DNA of 64,000 nucleotides from NCBI RefSeq assembly GCF_001730235.1, contig NZ_MIJF01000001.1, positions 62,001-126,000 on the forward strand. The letters run 5' to 3'. Both the position numbers and the translations under genes were made by a program. Below, piece by piece: positions 55,074 to 63,474 of the stretch. Origin of the DNA: Vulcanibacillus modesticaldus (GTDB taxonomy: Bacteria > Bacillota > Bacilli > Tepidibacillales > Tepidibacillaceae). Under the pieces are notes generated by a model that searched no databases, was not told where the DNA came from, and worked only from the letters and a program-made list of their open reading frames with translations. How positions within the stretch are numbered: the stretch's first letter is position 1; each line of letters starts with the position of its first letter.

Positions 55074-57173
55074 ATGGAGATGGAAAAAAAAGTTTATGAA
55101 ATTGATTTAGCTGGGCATCCATTAGTTATTGAAACTGGACAATTGGCTAAACAAGCTAATGGTTCGGTTTTAGTAAGATATGGAGATACAGTTATTTTGG
55201 CTGCTGTAACAGCGTCAAAAGAGCCGAAGGATCTTGATTTCTTTCCATTAACAGTAAATTATGAAGAAAGATTATATGCGGTTGGTAAAATCCCTGGTGG
55301 CTTTATTAAGCGAGAGGGAAGACCGAGTGATAAGGCGATTTTAGCATCACGTTTGATCGATAGACCAATAAGGCCGCTATTCCCAGATGGGTTTAGAAAT
55401 GAAGTTCAGGTTTATACTACGGTTTTATCTGCTGATCCAAATTGTCCTTCAGAAATTGCTGCAATGTTTGGGACATCTTTAGCTTTATCAATATCTGATA
55501 TCCCATTCATGGGACCAATTGCAGGTGTAATCGTTGGGAGGGTTGATGGTGAGTTTGTAATCAATCCATCCACAGAACAGATGGCCAACAGTGATATCCA
55601 TTTGATTGTAGCAGGAACAAAAAATGCTATTAATATGGTTGAAGCTGGAGCAAAGATGGTTTCAGAGGACGTTATGCTTGAAGCGATTATGTTCGGGCAT
55701 GAGAAGATTAAGGAATTGATCAGTTTCCAAGAAAAGATTGTCGAGGAAATAGGTAAGGAAAAGATGGAGGTTATACTTCATCAAATTGACCCCGAATTGG
55801 ATAAGATTGTTAGAGAGTATGCAAAAGACAAACTGATTGAAGCTATTCAGATCGAAGAAAAGCAAGCTAGACAAAGCGCAATCGATAAAGTTATGGAAGA
55901 AGCCGTTGAACATTTTTCAGAAGAGTATGAAGAACAGATCGGCATGATAAATGAGGTTTTAAATAAAATCGTCAAAGAAGAGGTAAGACGATTGATCTTG
56001 TTTGAAAACAAGAGACCTGACGGAAGAGCTTTGGATGAAATCAGACCTATTAGTTGTGAAGTGGGTTTACTACCAAGGACACATGGTTCTGGCTTGTTTA
56101 CACGCGGTCAAACTCAAGCATTAAGTATCTGTACTTTAGGAGCTTTAGGTGATGTTCAAATATTAGATGGTTTAGATTTAGAGGAGTCAAAGCGGTTTAT
56201 GCATCACTACAATTTTCCACCATATAGTGTTGGTGAAGCAAGACCAATGCGTGGCCCTGGTAGAAGAGAAATTGGTCATGGGGCTTTAGGTGAAAGAGCA
56301 TTAGAGCCAATTATTCCATCAGAAGATGAGTTTCCATATACTATTCGGTTAGTTTCTGAAGTATTAGAGTCAAATGGCTCTACGTCACAGGCTAGTATCT
56401 GTGGTAGTACTTTAGCTTTAATGCATGCCGGAGTGCCAATTAAAGCACCAGTTGCAGGTATAGCGATGGGGCTTGTTAAAGAAGGGGATAAGGTAGCCGT
56501 TTTAACTGATATCCAAGGTATGGAAGATCATCTAGGAGATATGGATTTTAAAGTAGCTGGTACAAGTGAAGGAATTACTGCTTTACAAATGGATATTAAG
56601 ATCAGTGGAATTAACAGAGAAATCTTAGAAAAAGCTTTAGAACAAGCTAAGGTCGGAAGATTATTTATTCTTGAAAAAATGTTAGCTGCGATTCCTGAAC
56701 CAAATAAACAGCTATCAAAATATGCTCCTAAGATAACAACTATTAAAATAAATCCAGATAAAATAAGGGATGTAATCGGGCCAAGCGGTAGAATTATTAA
56801 CAAGATAATAGATGATACTGGAGTAAAAATTGATATCGAACAAGATGGTCGTATTTTTATCGCCTCAGTAGATGAAGAGATGAATGAAAAAGCTAAGAAG
56901 ATTATCGAAGACTTAGTGAGGGAAGTTGAGGTTGGACAGACCTATCTTGGGACAGTTAAGCGGATTGAGAAATTTGGTGCATTCGTTGAAATCATTCAAG
57001 GAAAAGAAGGACTTGTCCATATCTCTCAGATAGATGTAAAGCGAGTAGATAAGATTGAGGATGTACTATCTGTAGGAGATACCATCTTAGTAAAAGTTAC
57101 TGAAATTGATAACCAAGGACGTATCAACTTGTCACGAAAAGCTGTCCTAAAAGAACAAGCAAGCGAAAAATAA
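55074..57173 (+). CDS. pnp: Polyribonucleotide nucleotidyltransferase (PNPase)
   Basis: A 699-residue 3'-5' phosphorolytic exoribonuclease. Two RNase PH-like domains (about 10-220 and 310-540; the second with [17 protein letters not shown] and [22 protein letters not shown]) flank an all-helical domain; a KH domain (about 555-615, [16 protein letters not shown]) and an S1 domain (about 620-690, VEKF-like [17 protein letters not shown]) end the protein. GAGAGGAGG lies about 12 nt before the ATG. Confidence 0.98.
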   Translation: MEMEKKVYEIDLAGHPLVIETGQLAKQANGSVLVRYGDTVILAAVTASKEPKDLDFFPLTVNYEERLYAVGKIPGGFIKREGRPSDKAILASRLIDRPIRPLFPDGFRNEVQVYTTVLSADPNCPSEIAAMFGTSLALSISDIPFMGPIAGVIVGRVDGEFVINPSTEQMANSDIHLIVAGTKNAINMVEAGAKMVSEDVMLEAIMFGHEKIKELISFQEKIVEEIGKEKMEVILHQIDPELDKIVREYAKDKLIEAIQIEEKQARQSAIDKVMEEAVEHFSEEYEEQIGMINEVLNKIVKEEVRRLILFENKRPDGRALDEIRPISCEVGLLPRTHGSGLFTRGQTQALSICTLGALGDVQILDGLDLEESKRFMHHYNFPPYSVGEARPMRGPGRREIGHGALGERALEPIIPSEDEFPYTIRLVSEVLESNGSTSQASICGSTLALMHAGVPIKAPVAGIAMGLVKEGDKVAVLTDIQGMEDHLGDMDFKVAGTSEGITALQMDIKISGINREILEKALEQAKVGRLFILEKMLAAIPEPNKQLSKYAPKITTIKINPDKIRDVIGPSGRIINKIIDDTGVKIDIEQDGRIFIASVDEEMNEKAKKIIEDLVREVEVGQTYLGTVKRIEKFGAFVEIIQGKEGLVHISQIDVKRVDKIEDVLSVGDTILVKVTEIDNQGRINLSRKAVLKEQASEK

Positions 57174-57202
57174 GAGTCAGATCCAATATCTGTCTCTTTT
57201 TT
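57174..57202 (+). terminator. Terminator after pnp
   Basis: GAG-T-CAGAT pairs with ATCTG-T-CTC (one T-T mismatch, CCAAT loop), followed by six T. It begins right after the pnp stop. Confidence 0.7.
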
Positions 57203-57335
57203 AATTTATCAGAAAGTGTTCTAAGTAAATAAGCCCCCCAATATATCTTAAGTAAGAGACGACTAAAATTCATGTAAGTGTTGTGTTTTGTATAAGTGCG
57301 ACTTTTGGAACCAAAATACAACTACTAAAAAAAAA

Positions 57336-57367
57336 GAGGTAGTTTTACTGAAAAATGAGGTAGTTTT
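57336..57367. repeat. Direct repeat GAGGTAGTTTT, 21-nt period, upstream of the deacetylase-like gene
   Basis: Two identical 11-mers start at 57336 and 57357, spaced by two helical turns. An AACTAC inverted copy lies just upstream (about 57320), so the first repeat could also form a small hairpin. The surrounding 200-nt gap (57203-57403) has no other clear feature. Confidence 0.4.
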
Positions 57368-57403
57368 GAAAATGGTGAAAAGCTATTAGAAATGGGGAGT
57401 CTT

Positions 57404-58369
57404 ATGAAAGGAATACAATTTTTAATAATCATTTCGCTATTTTTCTTACTTATTTTTGGAATTGTTAATTCAAGAAGCATTGTTGAATATACGACATTTG
57501 AAGTATTTGATTCGGTATCTCAATGGGAAAAAATTGTTGATGATTACGCCAATGAACATAATATTGCTCCGATTGAACCAAAGGTGGATCGGATATGGAA
57601 ACTAATCCCCGGTTATAATGGGTTAATAGTGGACAAAAAAGCAACTTTAACATTAATTAAAGAACAAAAACCAATTTCAATTGATGATATCAAATATGTA
57701 TGGAAGGAAGTAGAACCAAAAAAGAAACTTGAAGATCTTGGAGCCTATCCAATTTATCGTGGCAACCCGGCAAAACCTATGGTTTCTTTTATGATTAATG
57801 TTGCATGGGGAACAGAATATTTGGATCAAATATTAGAAATTCTTAAGAATGAAAATGTAAAAGCCACATTCTTCGTTGACGGAAGTTGGTTAAAGAAAAA
57901 TTCAGATTTAGCACAAAGAATAGTAGTTGAGGGGCATGAAATTGGTAATCATGCCTACTCTCATCCCAGACTTAGTCGTCTAACAAGAGATAGAATTAGA
58001 CAAGAGATCGTTAGAACAGAGGAATTAATACGTAGTATAACCAATCAATCATCGGCATTTTTTGCTCCACCAGCTGGTGATTACGACCAACGTGTAGTGG
58101 AAATTGCAAATAACATGAACTTAAAAACAGTTTTATGGACGGTTGATACTATAGATTGGCAAAAACCCTCTCCTCAAACGATAATTAACAGAATTATTAA
58201 GAAAGTAGATAATGGAAACTTAATACTTATGCACCCTACTAAACCAACTGTAGATGCTTTACCAACTTTAATTAAAGAAATTAAGAAAAAGGGATTAAAA
58301 ATTGGAACAGTTAAAAAAACATTGTCAACTAAAAGAGTCCTTGATATTGAGTCACCTGTTAAATTTTGA
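57404..58369 (+). CDS. ylxY: Polysaccharide deacetylase-like (NodB fold) protein, YlxY family, probably inactive
   Basis: A 321-residue protein with an N-terminal signal/anchor helix (about 2-20), a linker domain, and a NodB domain (about 125-300). Motif 1, normally TFDDG or FDISWGD, is FMINVAWG, so the catalytic and metal Asp are missing. Motif 2 keeps HAYSHP and a C-terminal LMHPT His is present, but motif 3 is FFAPPAGDYD without the usual Arg. It sits between pnp and mlpA like B. subtilis ylxY. It may bind glycan without hydrolysis. ATG 57404 follows GGGGAG by 4 nt; ATG 57392 has no site. Confidence 0.85.
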   Translation: MKGIQFLIIISLFFLLIFGIVNSRSIVEYTTFEVFDSVSQWEKIVDDYANEHNIAPIEPKVDRIWKLIPGYNGLIVDKKATLTLIKEQKPISIDDIKYVWKEVEPKKKLEDLGAYPIYRGNPAKPMVSFMINVAWGTEYLDQILEILKNENVKATFFVDGSWLKKNSDLAQRIVVEGHEIGNHAYSHPRLSRLTRDRIRQEIVRTEELIRSITNQSSAFFAPPAGDYDQRVVEIANNMNLKTVLWTVDTIDWQKPSPQTIINRIIKKVDNGNLILMHPTKPTVDALPTLIKEIKKKGLKIGTVKKTLSTKRVLDIESPVKF

Positions 58370-58417
58370 TATATTAAAATAGTCACGTTAGAAATTAGGA
58401 CTAATAGGGGGATATAA

Positions 58418-59677
58418 GTGATAAAAAAATATACTTTAGATAATGGACTACGGGTAATTTTAGAAGATATACCTACAGTACGTTCTGTTGCTATGGGGAT
58501 TTGGGTAAAAACAGGCTCACGACATGAAAATCCTCATATCAATGGAATTTCTCATTTTATTGAACATATGTTTTTCAAGGGTACAAGGACTAGAACAGCT
58601 CGTGAAATTGCAGAATCATTTGATTCAATTGGGGGCAATGTTAATGCTTTTACTTCAAAGGAGTACACCTGCTACTATGCAAAAGTATTAGATGAACATT
58701 TTAATACTGGATTAGAGATTTTATCCGACATGTTTTTTAATTCTACCATTGATGAGAAAGAACTGAATCGAGAACGAAATGTTGTCCTTGAAGAAATAAA
58801 AATGTATGAAGATACCCCAGATGACCAAATACATGATCTAATAGCTAAAGTTTCTTTTGCAGAGAATCCTTTAGGATATGCAATTTTGGGTACTGAAAAA
58901 GTGTTAAACAGCATTACAAGAGACACTATATTTGATTATCTTAGTGAAAAATATATTATAGAAAACACAGTAATTACTATTGCTGGAAACCTACCAGAAA
59001 ACATCATTGAAATAGTGAATAAACATTTTGGTTCTTTTAACAATCATGGTCAAGATAATCAATTGGAGATTGCAAGTTTCAAAGCAAATGAAACCATAAA
59101 AACAAAACAGACTGAACAGGCACATATTGCTCTTGCTTTACCAGGATTAGCAGTATCAGACCCAGATATTTATTCTTTAATATTACTAAATAATATTATT
59201 GGTGGCAGTATGAGCTCACGTCTTTTTCAAGAAGTTAGAGAAAAGAGAGGACTAGCCTATTCGATCTTTTCTTATCATTCTAGCTTTCAAGATACAGGTT
59301 TATTTACTATCTACGCCGGTACAGCCCCAAACCAAGTTGATCAAGTAGTTGACATTATTCAAAATACTCTAGTGAATATTAAAAAGTACGGAATTGAAGA
59401 AAAAGAGATAACAAAAGGTAAGGAACAATTAAAAGGAAGTTTAATGTTAAGTTTGGAAAGTACCAATAGCCGTATGAATAGGTTAGGAAAAAATGAATTG
59501 CTTTTAGGTAGACACTTATCATTAGATGAAACTATTAACAGAATTAATCAAGTAAATAAAAATTCGATACAAGGTGTCATCAATCAAGTTATGAATCATC
59601 AATTTTCTTTTGCAATGATAAGTCCTATAGAAGAACTACCAAAGACTTTAAGGAGGGATATCCTTGTATCAAGTTAA
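58418..59677 (+). CDS. mlpA: M16-family zinc peptidase MlpA (YmxG)
   Basis: A 419-residue insulinase-type protein. The inverted zinc motif HFIEH, with the downstream Glu in ERNVVLEEIKMYEDTPDDQ, indicates an active peptidase half; the C-terminal half has the RGLAYSIFSYHSSF segment of M16 enzymes. In B. subtilis mlpA (ymxG) influences aprE expression. It starts at GTG after AGGGGGAT and overlaps dut by 14 nt. Confidence 0.93.
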   Translation: MIKKYTLDNGLRVILEDIPTVRSVAMGIWVKTGSRHENPHINGISHFIEHMFFKGTRTRTAREIAESFDSIGGNVNAFTSKEYTCYYAKVLDEHFNTGLEILSDMFFNSTIDEKELNRERNVVLEEIKMYEDTPDDQIHDLIAKVSFAENPLGYAILGTEKVLNSITRDTIFDYLSEKYIIENTVITIAGNLPENIIEIVNKHFGSFNNHGQDNQLEIASFKANETIKTKQTEQAHIALALPGLAVSDPDIYSLILLNNIIGGSMSSRLFQEVREKRGLAYSIFSYHSSFQDTGLFTIYAGTAPNQVDQVVDIIQNTLVNIKKYGIEEKEITKGKEQLKGSLMLSLESTNSRMNRLGKNELLLGRHLSLDETINRINQVNKNSIQGVINQVMNHQFSFAMISPIEELPKTLRRDILVSS

Positions 59678-60107
59678 AATCAAAAAACTATCTGGTTATC
59701 AAGATATATCTATACCTCAGAAAATGTCTGAATTCGCAAGTGGTTTTGATATATATGCTGGTGTAAAAGAAGAGGTAGTAATACGAAAAGGGGAAAGGGT
59801 ATTAATACCGACTGGTTTTGCCTTAGAAATGCCTGTAGGAATCGAAGCCCAGATACGTCCAAGAAGTGGTTTGGCTCTTAAAAATGGAATTACGCTGTTA
59901 AATACTCCGGGTACGATCGATTCTGATTATCGTGGCGAAGTAAAAGTTATTTTAATAAATTTAGGTGAAGAAGATTTTATTGTTAAACCTGGGGATAGGA
60001 TTGCACAATTAGTCTTTATGGAAGTTCCACAGGTTAAATTAGTAGAAGTAGAAGATATAACTCAAACTAATAGAGGTTCTGGTGGTTTTGGTCATACCGG
60101 TAAATGA
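59664..60107 (+). CDS. dut: Deoxyuridine 5'-triphosphate nucleotidohydrolase
   Basis: A 147-residue trimeric-type dUTPase. All five motifs are visible: ASGFDIYA, PRSGLALKNGI, NTPGTIDSDYRGEVKVILINLG, PGDRIAQLVF and RGSGGFGHTG. It removes dUTP and supplies dUMP for thymidylate. Translation starts at TTG with AAGGAGGGAT about 7 nt upstream, inside the mlpA 3' end. B. subtilis has another gene order here. Confidence 0.96.
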   Translation: MYQVKIKKLSGYQDISIPQKMSEFASGFDIYAGVKEEVVIRKGERVLIPTGFALEMPVGIEAQIRPRSGLALKNGITLLNTPGTIDSDYRGEVKVILINLGEEDFIVKPGDRIAQLVFMEVPQVKLVEVEDITQTNRGSGGFGHTGK

Positions 60108-60132
60108 TTTTTGAAGAGTAAGGAGTATTACG

Positions 60133-60318
60133 ATGGAAAATGAGTTAAGAGATTCATTATTGACTGATATAGAAAATCTTCGTAATCAATTACATGAGAA
60201 GGTTAATGATAAAAAAATAACCAATCACGAGGTGTTCTTGGATCAAGAAGTTTTTAAAATTAGTGCTCAGCTGGACAAGTTAATTGTAAAATATATGTCT
60301 TTAAAAAAAATCGATTGA
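60133..60318 (+). CDS. Spo0E-like sporulation regulatory phosphatase
   Basis: A 61-residue helical-hairpin protein. The family motif SxxLDxLI is exact: S44-A-Q-L47-D48-K-L50-I51, and the first helix ENLRNQLHEKV also fits. Spo0E-like proteins dephosphorylate Spo0A-P in Bacillus and so delay sporulation; some relatives have other targets. GTAAGGAG precedes the ATG. It lies 25 nt after dut and ends in its own terminator. Confidence 0.82.
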   Translation: MENELRDSLLTDIENLRNQLHEKVNDKKITNHEVFLDQEVFKISAQLDKLIVKYMSLKKID

Positions 60319-60344
60319 GACTGTAATCTGGTCTCTTTTTTTTT
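60317..60344 (+). terminator. Terminator after the Spo0E-like gene
   Basis: GAGAC(T) pairs with (G)GTCTC, followed by nine T. The stem is short but the T-run is long. It overlaps the stop codon. Confidence 0.7.
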
Positions 60345-60489
60345 ATGTTAACTATTACGAGATTATTGTTCCGTAGCTGGAGTAATAAAAGTGAAAGTGG
60401 ATTGTCTACTTTATGTACTTTTTTCAAAAGAAAGAGCATAGAAAGTAAACAAGGGTTTCTCTAGAATTAGATTGAAGGGGGCGATTTAA

Positions 60490-60741
60490 GTGCGGTTTAG
60501 TGATTTTAATGGAAAAGAAGTAATTGATATAAATAGTGGTGAAAAAATCGGGATAATCGGACACACTGATTTAGTGATCGATCCAAAGTCAGGAGAAATT
60601 GAAGCGTTAATATTGCCGAGAAATTCGATATTTGGGTTTAAAAACAAAAAGGAAGAAATATATATTTCGTGGAATGCGATTAGAAAAATCGGCTCAGATA
60701 TGATCATAATTGAGAAAAAAAATCATTTAAAGACATATTAA
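60490..60741 (+). CDS. ymxH: YlmC/YmxH family PRC-barrel protein
   Basis: An 83-residue protein with a PRC-barrel fold: RFSDFNGKEVIDINSGEKIGIIGHTDLVIDPKSGEIEALILP and the conserved ISWNAIRKIGSDMIII. Relatives (YlmC, YmxH) are sporulation-associated in Bacillus; the mechanism is unknown. It precedes dpaA as in B. subtilis ymxH-dpaA. Translation starts at GTG after AAGGGGGCGAT. Confidence 0.88.
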   Translation: MRFSDFNGKEVIDINSGEKIGIIGHTDLVIDPKSGEIEALILPRNSIFGFKNKKEEIYISWNAIRKIGSDMIIIEKKNHLKTY

Positions 60742-60903
60742 AATATTTTAGATACTTGTATATTGTCACCACCCATTGGGCTAAAGAATAAGATGATTTT
60801 AGAAAAAGGGCAAAGATTCATAGGTAAACTGGTGCTACTTTATTTACCCGCTTTGCATTTTCGCTTTTTTCAAGTAAAATGTTTGGAAAGGGGTAACAAG
60901 GAA

Positions 60904-61800
60904 TTGTTAACAGGAGTTCATGTGGCCTTCTTAGGTGGTGACGCTCGCCAATTAGAAGTAATAAAAAAATGTGTTGAAATGGATGCGACTGTAACCCTTA
61001 TTGGGTTTGATAATCTTGAAAGTACATTTCAAGGGGTTCATCTTAAAGAATTGGAACCAAAAATTCTAGAAGATGTAGATTGTTTAATCCTTCCAATAGT
61101 TGGAACCGACGAAGATGGCTACGTAGAAAGTATTTTTAGCAAAAAGAAATTAAAACTTACTGAGGAATTTCTATCACATTTACCTAAAACCAGTAAAATA
61201 TACACTGGAATGGCTAGACAATATTTAAAAAATCTCACTAATGACTTACAAATTGATTTAGTAGAACTATTAGATCGGGATGATGTGGCGATCTACAATT
61301 CTATTCCAACTGCCGAAGGAACCATAATGATGACTATTCAAAACACTAACTTTACAATTCATGGTTCTAATGCTATTGTTTTAGGATTTGGTAGAACGGG
61401 AATAACTTTGGCAAGAGTACTAGGTGCTCTTGGGGCTAAAGTGAAAGTCGGTGCAAGAAGACCCGAGCATTTAGCAAGAATATATGAGATGGGTCTTCAA
61501 CCATTTTATATTAGTGAATTGGCGGAGCAGGTAAAAGATGTTGATTTATTATATAACACGATACCACATATAATTGTAACTGCGAAAGTAATTGCTAATA
61601 TGCCTCATCATGCCTTAATTATTGATTTAGCTTCAAAGCCAGGTGGAACAGATTTTCGTTATGCTGAAAAAAGGGGAATAAAAGCACTACTAGCCCCAGG
61701 TTTACCAGGAATCGTTGCTCCTAAAACAGCTGGTATTATTATTTCCAATGTACTTACCAAGTTGATTTTAGAGCAATTTGGAGACCAGGGGGGAAATTAA
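60904..61800 (+). CDS. dpaA: Dipicolinate synthase subunit A
   Basis: About 298 residues. An N-terminal domain starting LLTGVHVAFLGGDARQLEV is followed by a Rossmann domain with VLGFGRTGITLARVLGALGAKVKVGAR and the C-terminal DLASKPGGTDFRYAEKRGIKALLAPGLPGIVAPKTAG. With DpaB it converts dihydrodipicolinate to dipicolinate, the major spore-core solute. The open frame extends upstream to 60763, but the extra 47 residues lack family similarity. TTG 60904, 10 nt after AAAGGGG, gives the expected N-terminus. The exact start is uncertain. Confidence 0.88.
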   Translation: MLTGVHVAFLGGDARQLEVIKKCVEMDATVTLIGFDNLESTFQGVHLKELEPKILEDVDCLILPIVGTDEDGYVESIFSKKKLKLTEEFLSHLPKTSKIYTGMARQYLKNLTNDLQIDLVELLDRDDVAIYNSIPTAEGTIMMTIQNTNFTIHGSNAIVLGFGRTGITLARVLGALGAKVKVGARRPEHLARIYEMGLQPFYISELAEQVKDVDLLYNTIPHIIVTAKVIANMPHHALIIDLASKPGGTDFRYAEKRGIKALLAPGLPGIVAPKTAGIIISNVLTKLILEQFGDQGGN

Positions 61801-62393
61801 TGGATTTATCTGGGAAAACTATCGGTTTTGGTTTAACAGGATCACATTGTACTTTTGCTGAAGTAATACCACAAATCAAAAGACTCGTGGAAAAAGGAGC
61901 AAATGTTATTCCAATTATTTCAGACAGTGTGAAATATACTGATACTCGTTTTGGGAAGACTGCTGACTGGCAAAAACAATTAAAAGATATAACTAGAAAT
62001 GAAATAATCGCTTCGATTGTAGATGCCGAGCCAATCGGTCCAAAAGGTTTACTAGATCTGATGGTAATTGCACCTGCAACTGGGAATACCATCAGTAAAT
62101 TGGCGAACGCAATTACAGATACTACAGTCTTGATGGCAACGAAGGCACAGTTAAGGAATCAAAAACCTGTCGTAGTAGCAGTTTCGACAAATGATGGCCT
62201 GGGTTTAAATGGACAAAATATCGGAAAATTACTTGCTACTAAAAATATTTTTTTAGTTCCTTTTGGGCAGGATTCTCCGAATAAAAAGCCAAATTCATTA
62301 GTAGCTAGAATGGAATTGCTAGATCAAACCTGTGAACTAGCATTAGAATATAAACAAATTCAGCCCGTGATTATCGAAAAGTTCAAATATTAA
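61800..62393 (+). CDS. dpaB: Dipicolinate synthase subunit B
   Basis: A 197-residue flavoprotein-like subunit (UbiX/Dfp fold): GFGLTGSHCTFAEVIPQIKRLVEKGANVIPIISDSV, DLMVIAPATGNTISKLANAITDTTVLMATKA. It pairs with DpaA. The ATG shares a base with the dpaA stop; GGGGGGAAAT lies just before it. In B. subtilis this pair is made in the mother cell under sigma-K; no convincing sigma-K promoter was found here. Confidence 0.95.
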   Translation: MDLSGKTIGFGLTGSHCTFAEVIPQIKRLVEKGANVIPIISDSVKYTDTRFGKTADWQKQLKDITRNEIIASIVDAEPIGPKGLLDLMVIAPATGNTISKLANAITDTTVLMATKAQLRNQKPVVVAVSTNDGLGLNGQNIGKLLATKNIFLVPFGQDSPNKKPNSLVARMELLDQTCELALEYKQIQPVIIEKFKY

Positions 62394-62421
62394 ACAATTT
62401 AGCATATAGGGGGAAAATTGA

Positions 62422-63474
62422 ATGAACAAAAAATTAAGCTATAACGTCGCAATTGTTGGAGCAACAGGGGCAGTAGGGAAACAGATAATTCGCTTACTAG
62501 AAGAAAGAGATTTCCCTATTCAGCAATTAAAATTATTAGCTTCTAAAAGATCAAAAGGAACTATTGTCGAATTTAAAGGTAAAGATTTGGTTGTTGAAGA
62601 AGCTACTCCAGAAAGCTTTGAGGGGGTTGATATTGCTCTATTCAGTGCTGGAGGAAAAACGAGTAGGTCTTTAGCTAAGATTGCTGTCGCTAAGGGGGCA
62701 ATTGTAATCGATAATACCAATGCTTTTCGGATGGATGAAGATGTTCCTCTGATTGTTCCAGAGGTGAATATGGAGGAAGCAAAAAACCACAAGGGAGTAA
62801 TTTCAAATCCAAATTGTTCAACAATTCAAATGGTGACTGCATTAAAACCACTATATGATCGTTATGGAATTGAAAGAATTATCGTCTCCACATATCAAGC
62901 CGTATCAGGAGCAGGAAATCAAGCAATTAACGAATTAATAGTCCAAACGAAACAAATTTTGGACGGTAAAGAGGTAACTAAAGAAATTTTACCGGTTAGT
63001 TCCCTGCCTAAGAAGCATCAAATCGCATTTAATGCTATACCACAAATCGATGTGTTTGAGGATAATGGTTTTACTCTAGAAGAGATGAAAATGGTTCGAG
63101 AGACAAAGAAGATTTTTGGAGATCCATCAATTCAGGTTACTGCTACATGTGTAAGATTACCAATAATTTATGGGCATTCAGAATCTGTATATGTAGAACT
63201 TAAAGAGGAATATGATCTTAAAGAGGTAAGGGAATTATTAATGAACGCACCAGGGGTTGTGGTTATTGATGACCCAGCTAATCAGGAGTACCCTCTAGCA
63301 ACAGACAGTGCTGGGAAGCTAGATGTATTCGTTGGAAGGCTTCGTCGTGATCTTGATCACCCAAGGGCCCTAAATATGTGGATAGTATCAGACAATCTAC
63401 TTAAAGGTGCGGCATGGAACGCAGTTCAAATTGCAGAACATCTAATTAGGAATGATTACAATGAGTCAAAGTAA
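62422..63474 (+). CDS. asd: Aspartate-semialdehyde dehydrogenase
   Basis: A 350-residue NADPH enzyme of the aspartate pathway. The dinucleotide loop VAIVGATGAVGKQIIRLLEERDFP, the catalytic Cys in VISNPNCSTIQMV, the QAVSGAG segment and GRLRRDLDHPRALNMW are present. It feeds DapA and so dipicolinate, lysine and diaminopimelate. Overlaps dapG by 14 nt. Confidence 0.97.
   Translation: MNKKLSYNVAIVGATGAVGKQIIRLLEERDFPIQQLKLLASKRSKGTIVEFKGKDLVVEEATPESFEGVDIALFSAGGKTSRSLAKIAVAKGAIVIDNTNAFRMDEDVPLIVPEVNMEEAKNHKGVISNPNCSTIQMVTALKPLYDRYGIERIIVSTYQAVSGAGNQAINELIVQTKQILDGKEVTKEILPVSSLPKKHQIAFNAIPQIDVFEDNGFTLEEMKMVRETKKIFGDPSIQVTATCVRLPIIYGHSESVYVELKEEYDLKEVRELLMNAPGVVVIDDPANQEYPLATDSAGKLDVFVGRLRRDLDHPRALNMWIVSDNLLKGAAWNAVQIAEHLIRNDYNESK

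Noticed and set aside
57204-57403. Small gene between pnp and the deacetylase-like gene
   Set aside because: No frame with a start and ribosome site of useful length exists on either strand; the stretch holds the phased repeats only.
60345-60489. Sigma-E/G/K promoter before ymxH
   Set aside because: Several AT-rich words approximate sporulation -10 boxes, but none has a matching -35 at the right distance.
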